64,000 bases of DNA from Acidihalobacter ferrooxydans (GTDB taxonomy: Bacteria > Pseudomonadota > Gammaproteobacteria > DSM-5130 > Acidihalobacteraceae): the NCBI RefSeq assembly GCF_001975725.1, contig NZ_CP019434.1:496001-560000 (forward strand), read 5' to 3'. Numbering within the stretch: the first letter of the stretch is position 1; each line of letters opens with the position of its first letter. The notes under the pieces were generated by a model. That model had not been told where the DNA came from. It searched no databases and was given only the letters and a program-made list of their open reading frames with translations. Shown piece after piece: positions 48,586-56,978 of the stretch. Both the position numbers and the translations under genes were made by a program.

Positions 48586-48741
48586 AGTCTGTCGGACTTG
48601 GAGGATCGAAGCGAGGCGAGAGGGGAATGGAGGCCAGTTTCCCGCTCTTTTGAGGACGAGTGGTTCTATTCGACGAAAAAGAGTGGGGTGTGGGCCCATT
48701 ATCCCATCGCCGTAGCCGATTCTTTCCAAGTCCGACAGGCT
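48586..48741. repeat. Palindromic repeat, family B, copy 3 with enlarged centre
   Basis: Ends AGTCTGTCGGACTTGGAGGATCGAAGC and GCCGATTCTTTCCAAGTCCGACAGGCT are those of family B, in the opposite orientation to copies 1 and 2. The element is 156 bp because about 63 bases (CCAGTTTCCCGCTCTTTTGA... ending ...GTGTGGGC) replace the short centre seen in the 93-bp copies. The right end touches the stop of the next gene on the minus strand. Confidence 0.8.
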
Positions 48742-48742
48742 C

Positions 48743-49516
48743 CTAGGGCGGCGTACCTTTCGTTTGCTGGCGGTGCATCTGGATTAGCTTGACGTATTTT
48801 ACGAAGCTGTTGAAGCAACCGATCAGGATGTGGACCAGACCGGGCAGGCCATCGAGGAAGCCCAGTCGGATTACATAAAATTTGATGAAGCGCACGAGCG
48901 GGCTGAGTAGCAGTTTCGCCACGCCGGCGCGCTTGCCTTGCGCGAACAACGCCGCAGCCTGCAGATCGGTGTAACGGTTCTGTTTGTCGAGATATGCGCC
49001 TACGCTCGTTTCGGATTCGTGCAGGAGGTCGCCGTGCAGGGTGATCAGTGGCGTTTCGTCGGTGAGCACGGTCTCGTGTACGTCGTCGTCGCTCCACTGC
49101 GCATGGGCGCGGTGGAAGAGGCGCACCACGTAATCCGGATAGCCTTCACCGTGGCGCAGCCAGCGGCCGAGGAAGCGGTTGCGACGGGTCAGCCGGCAGG
49201 CCTTGGCGCGGTCATGGGTGAGAGCTTCTTCGATGCTCGCGCGCAACTCGGGGGTGAGCCGTTCGTCGGCGTCGATGCACAGCACCCAGTCGTGCGCCGC
49301 CTGCTCGACGGCATAGTGTTTTTGCGGGCCGTAGCCCAGCCAGGGCTGATGAATCACGCGTGCGCCGTAGCGTTCGGCAATGGCCACGGTGTCATCGGTG
49401 CTGCCGGAGTCGACGACCAGAATTTCGTCGGCAAAGCGCAGGGTGTCGAGGCAGGCGGGCAGACGTGCTGCTTCGTTGAGCGTCACCAGGACGGCGGAGC
49501 AGGCTTCACGCGCCAT
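48743..49516 (-). CDS. Family-2 glycosyltransferase (WaaE/KdtX-like, LPS core)
   Basis: A 257-residue GT2 enzyme with the nucleotide-sugar fold: SAVLVTLNEAARLPACLDTL, EILVVDSGSTDDTVAIAERY, and the DxD-type CIDADERLTPELR. The middle GRWLRHGEGYPDYVVRLFHR and the C-terminal hydrophobic segment resemble the beta-1,4-glucosyltransferases of the LPS inner core. The ATG at 49516 overlaps waaC by 11 bases. Position after waaC and waaF supports an LPS-core role. Confidence 0.88.
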   Translation of the reverse strand: MAREACSAVLVTLNEAARLPACLDTLRFADEILVVDSGSTDDTVAIAERYGARVIHQPWLGYGPQKHYAVEQAAHDWVLCIDADERLTPELRASIEEALTHDRAKACRLTRRNRFLGRWLRHGEGYPDYVVRLFHRAHAQWSDDDVHETVLTDETPLITLHGDLLHESETSVGAYLDKQNRYTDLQAAALFAQGKRAGVAKLLLSPLVRFIKFYVIRLGFLDGLPGLVHILIGCFNSFVKYVKLIQMHRQQTKGTPP

Positions 49517-50549
49517 GCGCGGCCTCCTGACGTGTGCGCAGCAGCCGCTCAAGGGCTTCCCAGACGCGGTCGGGCGGGAGCGTGCCGAAACAGGCCGGCC
49601 AGACGTGCGCGGGGCCGCGGTAACGGCAGGTTCGGCGCATGCAGGGCGCGCAGGCGAACTGCGCGGTCAGATGCACTTGCCCGGGGCCGAATGTGCCGGT
49701 GCGGTCGGGGCGGGTCGGGCCGTAGAGGGTCACTGCGGGCACGTGCAGTGCGGCGGCCAGATGGGCCAGACCGGTATCCACGCCGACGACGGCGCGTGCG
49801 GTGTCGAGCACGCCGGCCAGTTGGCCGAGGCTCAGTCGCGGCAGTACGGTGCACAGGTTCGCGTCGCCCGCGGCCGCAATGCGTTCGGCGCGTGCGCGTT
49901 CTGTCGCATCGCCCCAGGGCAGCAGGACGCGCAGACCCGCGTGCGTGGCCTGTTTCGCCAGGATCTGCCAATGGGTTTCCGGCCAGTGTTTGGTCGCCCA
50001 GGTGGTGCCATGCAGGAACAGCAGGTCGCCGCGCTGTTGCGCCGGTGGCAGGCGATCATGCGCGATGCCGTAATCGGCGGGCGTGTCGGGCGGCGCGTAG
50101 CCGAGCGCGGCGGCGAATAGCTGGCGCAGGCGCGGCACGGCATGCTGGGCCTTGTCGACCGTCACACGATGGTCGTAGGCGAGGGCGGCCAGCGGCTCGC
50201 GCGCGGACTGCCGGTCGAGCCCCCAGCGCGGGCCCCGCGCCAAACGCGCGACGGCGGCGCTTTTGAGCAGGCCCTGTGCGTCGAGCACCCGATCATAGGG
50301 TTGTTCGCGCAGGCGCTGGCGGAAGGTCTGCCGCTCCGCGCGAGACGCGCGCCAGCCACGGCGCCAGCGGCGCAGGGCAATGGGCAGGACGGTGCCGACG
50401 GCGGGGTGCCATGCCGGAATTTCGGCCAGGCTTTCCTCGACCACCCAGTCGATGCTCAGCGCTGGCAGCGCGTGGTAGGCATCGGTCACCGCTGGCAGGG
50501 TGTGGACGACATCGCCGAGCGAGGACATTTTCACCAGCAGCACACGCAT
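49506..50549 (-). CDS. waaC: LPS heptosyltransferase I
   Basis: A 347-residue GT9 enzyme that adds the first L-glycero-D-manno-heptose to Kdo of the LPS core. It starts MRVLLVKMSSLGDVVHTLPA, the WaaC-type beginning, and has AIHRGDLL-like LFLHGTTWATKHWPETHW, then VVGVDTGLAHLAAALHVPAV and TLYGPTRPDRTGTFGP. I chose the ATG at 50549 although the frame is open upstream into waaF. It lies about 37 bases after waaF on the minus strand. Confidence 0.92.
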   Translation of the reverse strand: MRVLLVKMSSLGDVVHTLPAVTDAYHALPALSIDWVVEESLAEIPAWHPAVGTVLPIALRRWRRGWRASRAERQTFRQRLREQPYDRVLDAQGLLKSAAVARLARGPRWGLDRQSAREPLAALAYDHRVTVDKAQHAVPRLRQLFAAALGYAPPDTPADYGIAHDRLPPAQQRGDLLFLHGTTWATKHWPETHWQILAKQATHAGLRVLLPWGDATERARAERIAAAGDANLCTVLPRLSLGQLAGVLDTARAVVGVDTGLAHLAAALHVPAVTLYGPTRPDRTGTFGPGQVHLTAQFACAPCMRRTCRYRGPAHVWPACFGTLPPDRVWEALERLLRTRQEAAHGA

Positions 50550-50586
50550 CAGGCGGCTTGTCCATGCCGCATGGCGGCGGCCCGAG

Positions 50587-51642
50587 TCATGCGGTCGCGT
50601 CCAGCAAACTGTCGAGCGCACGCACGATCCGGTCCGGGTGCAGCCCGTGCAGGCAGTCGAGGTGTTTGAGCGGACATTCGCGCTGAAAGCAGGGGCTGCA
50701 GGCCAGACCGAGCCGTTCGATGCGCGCGGTGGGTGACAGTGGCGGCGTGAAGCCTGGATCGGACGAGCCATAAACGGCCACCAGCGGGCGATCGAGCGCG
50801 GCGGCCACATGCATGAGTCCGGAGTCGTTGCTGACCACGGCCGCGGTCTGCGCCATCAGGTCGATAGCTTCGCCGAGCGTGGTGCGCCCGGCCAGGTTGG
50901 TACAGTCCGGTCCGGCATCGCGGCAGACCGCCTCGGCCACCTCGAAATCGTTCTGTGAGCCGAACACCCATATCTGCCAGCCCCGGCTGCGGTAGTAACG
51001 CGCCACGGCAGCGTAATGCGCCGATGGCCAGCGTTTGGCCGGGCCGAACTCTGCGCCGGGGCATAGCCCGAGCGCCGGGCGCGGGTCTTCCAGGCCGAGG
51101 CGTGCGCGTGCGACGCGTCCGGCCTGCGGATCGGTGCGCAGTTGCGGGCGTGGGCAGTCTTCCAACGCGGGCAGGTGGTTTTTGGGCATCGCCAGGGCGA
51201 CGAAGCGCTGCACGGTGCGTGGCAGGCGGGCCTTGTCGAGGCGGCGCAGGTCGTTGAGCAGGCCGTAGCGCTGTTCGCCGCGAAACCCGGTGCGGCGGGG
51301 GATGCGCGCGAACCAGGGGATCAGTGCGGATTTGAGTGAATTGGGCAGGACGATGGCCTGCGCATAGTGGTGCGCGCGCAGTTCGCGCGCGATCCGGCGG
51401 CGGGCTTTCAGATCCAGTTCGCCGTGTCCGATCGGCAGATCGAGTGCGGCATGTACTTCGGGCATGCGGGCGAGCAGCGGCGCGGTCCAGGCCGGTGCCA
51501 GCACATCGATTTCCAGCCCGGGGTTACGCTCGCGCAAGGCCATGAACAGGCTTTGCGCCATGATCATGTCGCCGACCCAGGACGGGCCGACGATCAGGCA
51601 CCTGGTGTGCGCCACGCTCAACGCCGGTCGGCCATGCCGCAT
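50587..51642 (-). CDS. waaF: LPS heptosyltransferase II
   Basis: A 351-residue GT9 enzyme adding the second heptose. Signatures are CLIVGPSWVGDMIMAQSLFM (the WaaF start is typically M-x-ILIVGPSWVGDMVMAQ), the LCPGAEFGPAKRWP motif, and VSNDSGLMHVAAALDRPLVA with YGSSDPGFTPPLS. C-terminal FQRECPLKHLDCLH is also characteristic. The ATG at 51642 leaves a short N-terminal extension before the conserved strand. Confidence 0.94.
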   Translation of the reverse strand: MRHGRPALSVAHTRCLIVGPSWVGDMIMAQSLFMALRERNPGLEIDVLAPAWTAPLLARMPEVHAALDLPIGHGELDLKARRRIARELRAHHYAQAIVLPNSLKSALIPWFARIPRRTGFRGEQRYGLLNDLRRLDKARLPRTVQRFVALAMPKNHLPALEDCPRPQLRTDPQAGRVARARLGLEDPRPALGLCPGAEFGPAKRWPSAHYAAVARYYRSRGWQIWVFGSQNDFEVAEAVCRDAGPDCTNLAGRTTLGEAIDLMAQTAAVVSNDSGLMHVAAALDRPLVAVYGSSDPGFTPPLSPTARIERLGLACSPCFQRECPLKHLDCLHGLHPDRIVRALDSLLDATA

Positions 51643-51658
51643 TGCGTGGCGGTGGCGT

Positions 51659-51877
51659 TCATGCGTCGTGCAGCACGTACTCGGTGCCGCAATAGGGGCA
51701 GCGCATGCGCCGCGTGCCGTCCGCTTGCACGGGGGCTTCGTTGATCGGCAGATAGACCCTGGGGTGTGAGTTCCACAGGGCACTGCCCGGCATCGGGCAA
51801 TGCAAGGGCAGGTCAGCGGCCTTGAGTTCGACGCGCGTGGCAGCGTTCGATTGGACCTCGCTTTGCGGATTGGACAT
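51659..51877 (-). CDS. Zinc-finger domain protein (zf-CHCC, NDUFS6-like)
   Basis: A 72-residue protein. The pattern LPLHCPMPGSALWNSHPRVYLP followed by MRCPYCGTEY is the CHCC zinc-binding domain (one Cys and one His, then CxxC). Such small proteins are common in proteobacteria, often next to ilvE, as here. Their function is unclear apart from similarity to the complex-I assembly subunit NDUFS6. ATG at 51877 follows AGAGG. Confidence 0.88.
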   Translation of the reverse strand: MSNPQSEVQSNAATRVELKAADLPLHCPMPGSALWNSHPRVYLPINEAPVQADGTRRMRCPYCGTEYVLHDA

Positions 51878-51955
51878 GTGCAAACCTCTGTGGGCGGGCG
51901 TTTGTATGTAGGCGTGTTGCCCGGTGGCGCAGTCTATCGCCGCAGGCGCGCCAAA

Positions 51956-51993
51956 GCCAAAACCCGCTCGCGAATGACGCGCGAGCGGGTAAC
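51956..51993 (-). terminator. Intrinsic terminator of ilvE
   Basis: On the minus strand ACCCGCTCGCG and CGCGAGCGGGT pair around a short loop and are followed by TTTT. The hairpin lies directly after the ilvE stop codon. Confidence 0.85.
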
Positions 51994-51995
51994 GA

Positions 51996-52916
51996 TCACA
52001 CGTAGGCCAGCCACTGCGGGTGGCCGTCCAGGCGCCCGTGCACCAGGTCGAAATAGCGCGTCTGAAGCTGTTCGGTGATCGGGCCGCGTGCGCCGCTGCC
52101 GATTGTCCGGCCGTCGACTTCGCGGATCGGCGTCACCTCGGCGGCCGTGCCGGTGAAGAAGGCTTCGTCGGCGAGGTAGACTTCGTCGCGGGTGATGCGC
52201 TTTTCCCGCACCGGGATGCCCAGTTCGTCGGCCAGACTGAACACGGTGCGGCGGGTGATGCCGTCCAGCGCGGAGGTCAGATCCGGGGTGTAGAGCGTGC
52301 CATCGTGGACGATGAACACGTTCTCGCCGCTACCTTCGGCGACGTAGCCCTCGGTGTCGAGCAGCAGGGCTTCGTCGAAGCCGCAGGCAGTGGCATCCTG
52401 CACCGCCAGCATGGAGTTCATGTAGCTGCCATTGGACTTGGCGCGGCACATGGTGACGTTGACGTGGTGGCGTGCGAAGGAGGATACCTTCACGCGGATG
52501 CCGCGCTCCATGTTCTCTTTGCCGAGGTAGGAACCCCATTCCCAGGCGGCGACGATGCAATGTACCTTCAGGCTGTCGGCATGCAGCCCCATGCTTTCCG
52601 AGCCATAGAAGCACATCGGGCGGATGTAGGCGCTGGACAGTGCGTTTTCGCGCACGACGTCGAGCTGCGCCTGGCGCATCGTATCGTGGGAAAACGGAAT
52701 GTTCATGCCGAGGATTTTCGCCGAGTTGAACAGGCGACGGGTGTGCTCGTCGAGGCGGAAAATCGCCGCGCCACGGTCCGTCGCATAGGCGCGCACGCCT
52801 TCGAATACGCCCATGCCGTAATGCAGGGTGTGGGTCAGCACATGCACCTTGGCTTCGCGCCAGGGCACCAGTTCTCCGTCCAGCCAGATCAGGCCATCGC
52901 GGTCATCCATCGACAT
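51996..52916 (-). CDS. ilvE: Branched-chain amino acid aminotransferase
   Basis: A 306-residue class-IV PLP aminotransferase for valine, leucine and isoleucine. Signatures are THTLHYGMGVFEGVRAY (N-terminal substrate side), the PLP lysine in RAKSNGSYMNSMLAVQDA, GYVAEGSGENVFIVHDG, and the TPDLTSALDGITRRTV and FFTGTAAEVTPIREVDGR stretches. I chose the ATG at 52916: the longer frame begins with a TTG that is part of the TTTGGAGA ribosome-binding site. The gene is 33 bases after glnE and ends in an intrinsic terminator. Confidence 0.96.
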   Translation of the reverse strand: MSMDDRDGLIWLDGELVPWREAKVHVLTHTLHYGMGVFEGVRAYATDRGAAIFRLDEHTRRLFNSAKILGMNIPFSHDTMRQAQLDVVRENALSSAYIRPMCFYGSESMGLHADSLKVHCIVAAWEWGSYLGKENMERGIRVKVSSFARHHVNVTMCRAKSNGSYMNSMLAVQDATACGFDEALLLDTEGYVAEGSGENVFIVHDGTLYTPDLTSALDGITRRTVFSLADELGIPVREKRITRDEVYLADEAFFTGTAAEVTPIREVDGRTIGSGARGPITEQLQTRYFDLVHGRLDGHPQWLAYV

Positions 52917-52948
52917 TTTCAAAGTCTCCAAAGCTAAATTAATGTCAG

Positions 52949-55837
52949 TCAGTCGTTATCATCGAGGTGCTGCCGCCACAGGCGGCCGATCTCGTTGCGT
53001 AGCGTCGCATAGTCGGCGGCGTCGACCACGGCCGGCTCGGCCTGCAAGGTCAGCGCGTGGATATGATCGCGAAGCGTGCGAAACGCATCCGCCAGAAACG
53101 CCGCTTCGCCGGCGCCCAGCAGACCGGCGGATGACAGCGTGTCGAGAATACGGATGTTGTCCGTGTACCGCAGCAGTTCAGGATGTGCGTGCGCGTGCGC
53201 AAGAACGCTATATTGCACCAGAAATTCGATATCCGCGATACCGCCGGGATCCTTCTTCAGGTCGAAGCGTTGTGGATCGGCACTGCCCAGCTCGCGCCAC
53301 ATGCGCTCGCGCATCTCGCGCACTTCGCGGCGCAGCGCGGGCAGATCGCGCGCGCGCGCCAGGGTGGCGGCGCGTACCGCGCCAAACGCATCGCCCACGC
53401 CGGGCGTGCCGGCGATGAAGCGTGCGCGCACCAGCGCCTGATGTTCCCAGGTCCAGGCCTGGGTCTGCTGATAGGTTGCGTAGGCCTGTAGCGAGCTGAC
53501 CAGCAGCCCGGCCGCGCCGCTCGGACGCAGGCGCATGTCCACTTCGTAGAGCAGGCCGGCCGGCGTGTAGGCCGTCAGCATGTGTACGATGCGCTGCGCA
53601 AGTCGGGCGAAGAAGACCGCCGCGTCCAGCGGGCGCTCGCCGTCCGTGCTCATGCTGCCCGCGTCGCTGTGGTAGAGAAACACCACGTCGAGGTCGGAGC
53701 CGTAGCCCAGTTCGATGCCGCCGAGCTTGCCGTAGCCGACGATGCCGAATCCGGCGGCATCTCCATTGTGCAAACGCGGTTCGCCGTGGCGGGCCGCGAG
53801 AGAGTCGCGCGCCACGCACACGACGCGTTCCAGAATCACTTCGGCGATCCAGGTCAACTGATCACTGACGCGCATCAGGGGTAGCACACCCGTCACGTCG
53901 GCCGCTGCCACGCGCAGCACCTGGGTTTCCTTGAATTGCCGCAGGCGATCCATCACGCCTTCGAGATCGTCCGGCTCGATATCGCGCAATGCGTCCGCCA
54001 GTTCGTCCGCCAATGCGGCACGATCCGGCGGTGTGTATAGACTGCGTGGATCGAGCAGTTCGTCCAGCAGCAGCGGCAGTCGGCCCAGTTGCCGCGCGAT
54101 CCAGGGACTGGCTGCACAGAGTTTGACGAGTTGCGACAGCGCCAGCGGGCTTTCCACCAGCAAGGCCAGGTAGACCGACCGTCTGGCGATCGTCTGAATC
54201 ACGCCGAGGACGCGTTCGAGGACGGCCTCGGGCCGCGCTTGCGCGGCCACAGCTCGCACCAGAAGCGGAATCAGATGGTCGAGACGCGCCCGACCGGTTT
54301 CGCTCAAGGACCGGCAGGCGTTGCTGGTGCGCAAGGTCTGCAAGTGCGCGGCCGCCTCCTGTGGCTGCGCATAGCCGGCATCGGCCAGCGCGCCGAGCAG
54401 TTCGTCTGGCGCGCCGCGCCGCCACGCGTGCAGTAGTCTGCGGCCACTCGCATCGCTTTCGTCGACGGCCTGCGGCGTGGCAAAAACCTGCTCGAAATGC
54501 TCGTGCACGCGGCGCATGTGCCCGGACAGTTCGGTCCGGAACGCAGGCCAATCGGTATAGCCCATCGACCAGGCCAGGCGGGCGCGGCCTGGTTCGTCGT
54601 CAGGCAGCGCATGGGTTTGCTGGTCGGCGGTCATCTGTAAACGATTCTCGACGCGGCGCAGAAACGCATAGGCGGCCTGCAACTGCGCCTCGGCCCATGC
54701 GGGAAGCAAGTCCCGCTCGACCAACCGGGCGAGTACGTCCCGGATGCCGCGCAGTTGCAGGCCGGCATCGCGTCCGCCACGGATCAGCTGGAAGGCCTGC
54801 CCGATGAACTCGACCTCGCGGATACCGCCCGGGGATAATTTAACGTCGTGGCCTTTGCCTCTGCGCGCAGCCTCCTGATTGATCAGGTCTTTCATCTCGC
54901 GCAGGGCCTGAAATACTCCGTAGTCGAGATAACGGCGATAGACGAATGGACGCAGATTCCGGAGCAGTGCTTTTCCGGCGGCGGCATCGCCCGCCACGAC
55001 CCGCGCCTTGATCAAGGCGTAGCGTTCCCATTCACGGCCATGTGTCTGGTAGTAATCCTCGGTCGCCGCGCAACTCATCGCCAACGGCCCGGAATCCCCG
55101 AAAGCGCGCAGACGCAGGTCGACGCGATAGACGAAGCCGTCTGCGGTTTGTGCGGTGAGCAGTTTGATCAGGCGCTGGCCGAGCCGGATGAAGTACTGCT
55201 GCCGGTCCAGCGGCTTCGCGCCCTGCGTATCGCCGCCTGTGGCATAGGCGAAAATGAGGTCGATATCGGAGGAAAAGTTAAGTTCGCCGCCGCCGAGTTT
55301 CCCGAGTCCGAGCACGCACAAACGCACTCGCCTGCCATCCTCGTCGCAGGGGTGTCCATAGCGTTCATCCAGGGCCGTTTCGGCAAAGCGCAGCGCGGCT
55401 TCGATGCACGCTTCGGCCAACCAGGAAAGCTCTGCCAGAACTTCGCTGAGCCACGCATCGCCTGCGAGATCGCGCCAGGCAATGCGGACCAGTTCGAGAT
55501 GCCGCACCCGCCGGAGCTGGCTCATGAAAGCCGCCTCATCCGGGCCGGCGTCGGCCACCGCGGCGTCAACTGCGGCGGCTAAGTCCTCGCGCGTTGCCGG
55601 GTGCGACAGCCGGCCACTGTCGAGCAGGGCCAGAAACGCCGCGGGATAGCGGCGGCAGGATTCGGCGACGAAATCGCTGGCGGCCCACACCGCAGGCAGA
55701 CTCGGGGGCGCCTCGAACGAGGCCGGGAGTCCGGCGCCGAGCAGTGCCTGGACGAAGGCGGCCCGGCGTTGCTCGAACAGGGTCTGCAGGTGCTCCGGCA
55801 GGCACGCGGGGCGCTGGGCAGGGTTTGCGTTTGACAT
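52949..55837 (-). CDS. glnE: Bifunctional glutamine synthetase adenylyltransferase / adenylyl-removing enzyme
   Basis: Adds AMP to, and removes it from, glutamine synthetase in response to PII. The 962-residue protein has two nucleotidyltransferase domains. The first is at GLGKLGGGELNFSSDIDLIF and the second at GYGKLGGIELGYGSDLDVVF, each with the paired Asp of the GSDxD motif. The second domain is followed by YEVDMRLRPSGAAGLLVSSL and the helical C-terminus. The start is the ATG at 55837; the frame is open beyond it, but the family begins a few residues before LPEHLQTLFEQRR. It is read towards ilvE. Confidence 0.95.
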   Translation of the reverse strand: MSNANPAQRPACLPEHLQTLFEQRRAAFVQALLGAGLPASFEAPPSLPAVWAASDFVAESCRRYPAAFLALLDSGRLSHPATREDLAAAVDAAVADAGPDEAAFMSQLRRVRHLELVRIAWRDLAGDAWLSEVLAELSWLAEACIEAALRFAETALDERYGHPCDEDGRRVRLCVLGLGKLGGGELNFSSDIDLIFAYATGGDTQGAKPLDRQQYFIRLGQRLIKLLTAQTADGFVYRVDLRLRAFGDSGPLAMSCAATEDYYQTHGREWERYALIKARVVAGDAAAGKALLRNLRPFVYRRYLDYGVFQALREMKDLINQEAARRGKGHDVKLSPGGIREVEFIGQAFQLIRGGRDAGLQLRGIRDVLARLVERDLLPAWAEAQLQAAYAFLRRVENRLQMTADQQTHALPDDEPGRARLAWSMGYTDWPAFRTELSGHMRRVHEHFEQVFATPQAVDESDASGRRLLHAWRRGAPDELLGALADAGYAQPQEAAAHLQTLRTSNACRSLSETGRARLDHLIPLLVRAVAAQARPEAVLERVLGVIQTIARRSVYLALLVESPLALSQLVKLCAASPWIARQLGRLPLLLDELLDPRSLYTPPDRAALADELADALRDIEPDDLEGVMDRLRQFKETQVLRVAAADVTGVLPLMRVSDQLTWIAEVILERVVCVARDSLAARHGEPRLHNGDAAGFGIVGYGKLGGIELGYGSDLDVVFLYHSDAGSMSTDGERPLDAAVFFARLAQRIVHMLTAYTPAGLLYEVDMRLRPSGAAGLLVSSLQAYATYQQTQAWTWEHQALVRARFIAGTPGVGDAFGAVRAATLARARDLPALRREVREMRERMWRELGSADPQRFDLKKDPGGIADIEFLVQYSVLAHAHAHPELLRYTDNIRILDTLSSAGLLGAGEAAFLADAFRTLRDHIHALTLQAEPAVVDAADYATLRNEIGRLWRQHLDDND

Positions 55838-55919
55838 GGCCGTCGAGCGGGTTCTCCACTGTGCACCGCGCAAATCATTCTCGCGCGAGTGAGTGTGATG
55901 CGCCTGTTCTGCGCTGCGT

Positions 55920-56978
55920 TCAGGAGTCCGCGAACCCCCGGAAGTAGTCTTTGTTGATCGCCCGCAGGTACGCTTCCTGGCCGGTAATCTCACCGGCTTC
56001 CATGAGGCGCCTGAGTTCGTTGTCCATCGTTTGCATCCCGACCAGGGCGCCACTTTGCATGGCGGTTTCGATCTGTTCGGTCTTGCCGTCGCGGATCAGG
56101 TTGGCGATGGCCGGCGTGTTCAACATGATCTCGGTGACCGCCAGACGCCCGCGACCGTCGGCGCGCCGCGCGAGCTGCTGTGAAATCACGCCGCGCAGCG
56201 AGGTCGAAAGCATGATGCGCACCTGGGCCTGCTTGGTCGCCGGGAATGCATTGATGATCCGGTCCACTGTCGCATCGGCGCGGCTGGTATGCAGGGTTGC
56301 CAGAACCAGGATGCCCATCTCGGCGGCGGTGACCGCGAGGCCGATGGTTTCGATATCCCGCATCTCGCCGACCAGAATGACATCCGGGTCTTCGCGCAAG
56401 GCTGAGTGCAGCGCCGAGGAGAAGCTTGCCGCGTCATGTCCGACCTCGCGCTGGCTGATCAGGCAGCGTTTGCGGCGGTGGACGAATTCGATCGGGTCTT
56501 CGATGGTCAGAATATGGCCGCGTTTGTTTTCGTTGATCGCATCGACCATCGCCGCCAGCGTAGTCGATTTGCCCGAGCCGGTCTTGCCGGTCACAAGCAC
56601 GAGGCCGTGTTTGTGCTGACAGAGGCTTTGGACCACGGGTGGCATGTGCAGGGCGGTGAGGCTCAGTGCCTCACTTGGGATTGCGCGCATGACCATTCCG
56701 AGACCGCCGATATGACGGAACAGATTGACCCGGAAGCGCGCGCCATCGAGTAGCGCGTACGCGAAGTCCGTGCCATCGTGCTGTTCAAGTTGTTGGCGGC
56801 TGCGTTCGCTGAGAATTTCGCCGGCCATATCGCCAAGGGTGTCGGCGCTCAGCGCTGCATCGCCGACGGCCATCAGTTCGCCGTCTATGCGCATGCGCGG
56901 CGGCTGCCCGGCAATCAGATGAAGATCCGACCCGCGCCGGGCGAGGAGGTCGGCAAGCAGGGCGTCGACGCGTGCCAT
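55920..56978 (-). CDS. PilT/PilU-family twitching-motility ATPase (PilU-like)
   Basis: A 352-residue hexameric retraction ATPase of type IV pili. It shows Walker A VTGKTGSGKSTTL, the Asp box IEFVHRRKRCLISQREVGHD, Walker B DPDVILVGEMRDIET, and the His box LATLHTSRADATVDRI. The extended C-terminus ending KDYFRGFADS, with IETAMQSGALVGMQTMDNEL, is like PilU. The ATG overlaps the stop of the upstream PilT-type gene (ATGA). Confidence 0.92.
   Translation of the reverse strand: MARVDALLADLLARRGSDLHLIAGQPPRMRIDGELMAVGDAALSADTLGDMAGEILSERSRQQLEQHDGTDFAYALLDGARFRVNLFRHIGGLGMVMRAIPSEALSLTALHMPPVVQSLCQHKHGLVLVTGKTGSGKSTTLAAMVDAINENKRGHILTIEDPIEFVHRRKRCLISQREVGHDAASFSSALHSALREDPDVILVGEMRDIETIGLAVTAAEMGILVLATLHTSRADATVDRIINAFPATKQAQVRIMLSTSLRGVISQQLARRADGRGRLAVTEIMLNTPAIANLIRDGKTEQIETAMQSGALVGMQTMDNELRRLMEAGEITGQEAYLRAINKDYFRGFADS

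Larger units (their letters stand above)
48388..48742. other. Repeat-filled intergenic region after the trpB-like gene
   Basis: A 355-base gap without genes. It holds the solo family-A end, the second direct-repeat copy (48466-48490) and the enlarged family-B palindrome (48586-48741). No terminator with a T-run was seen for the trpB-like gene. Confidence 0.6.
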
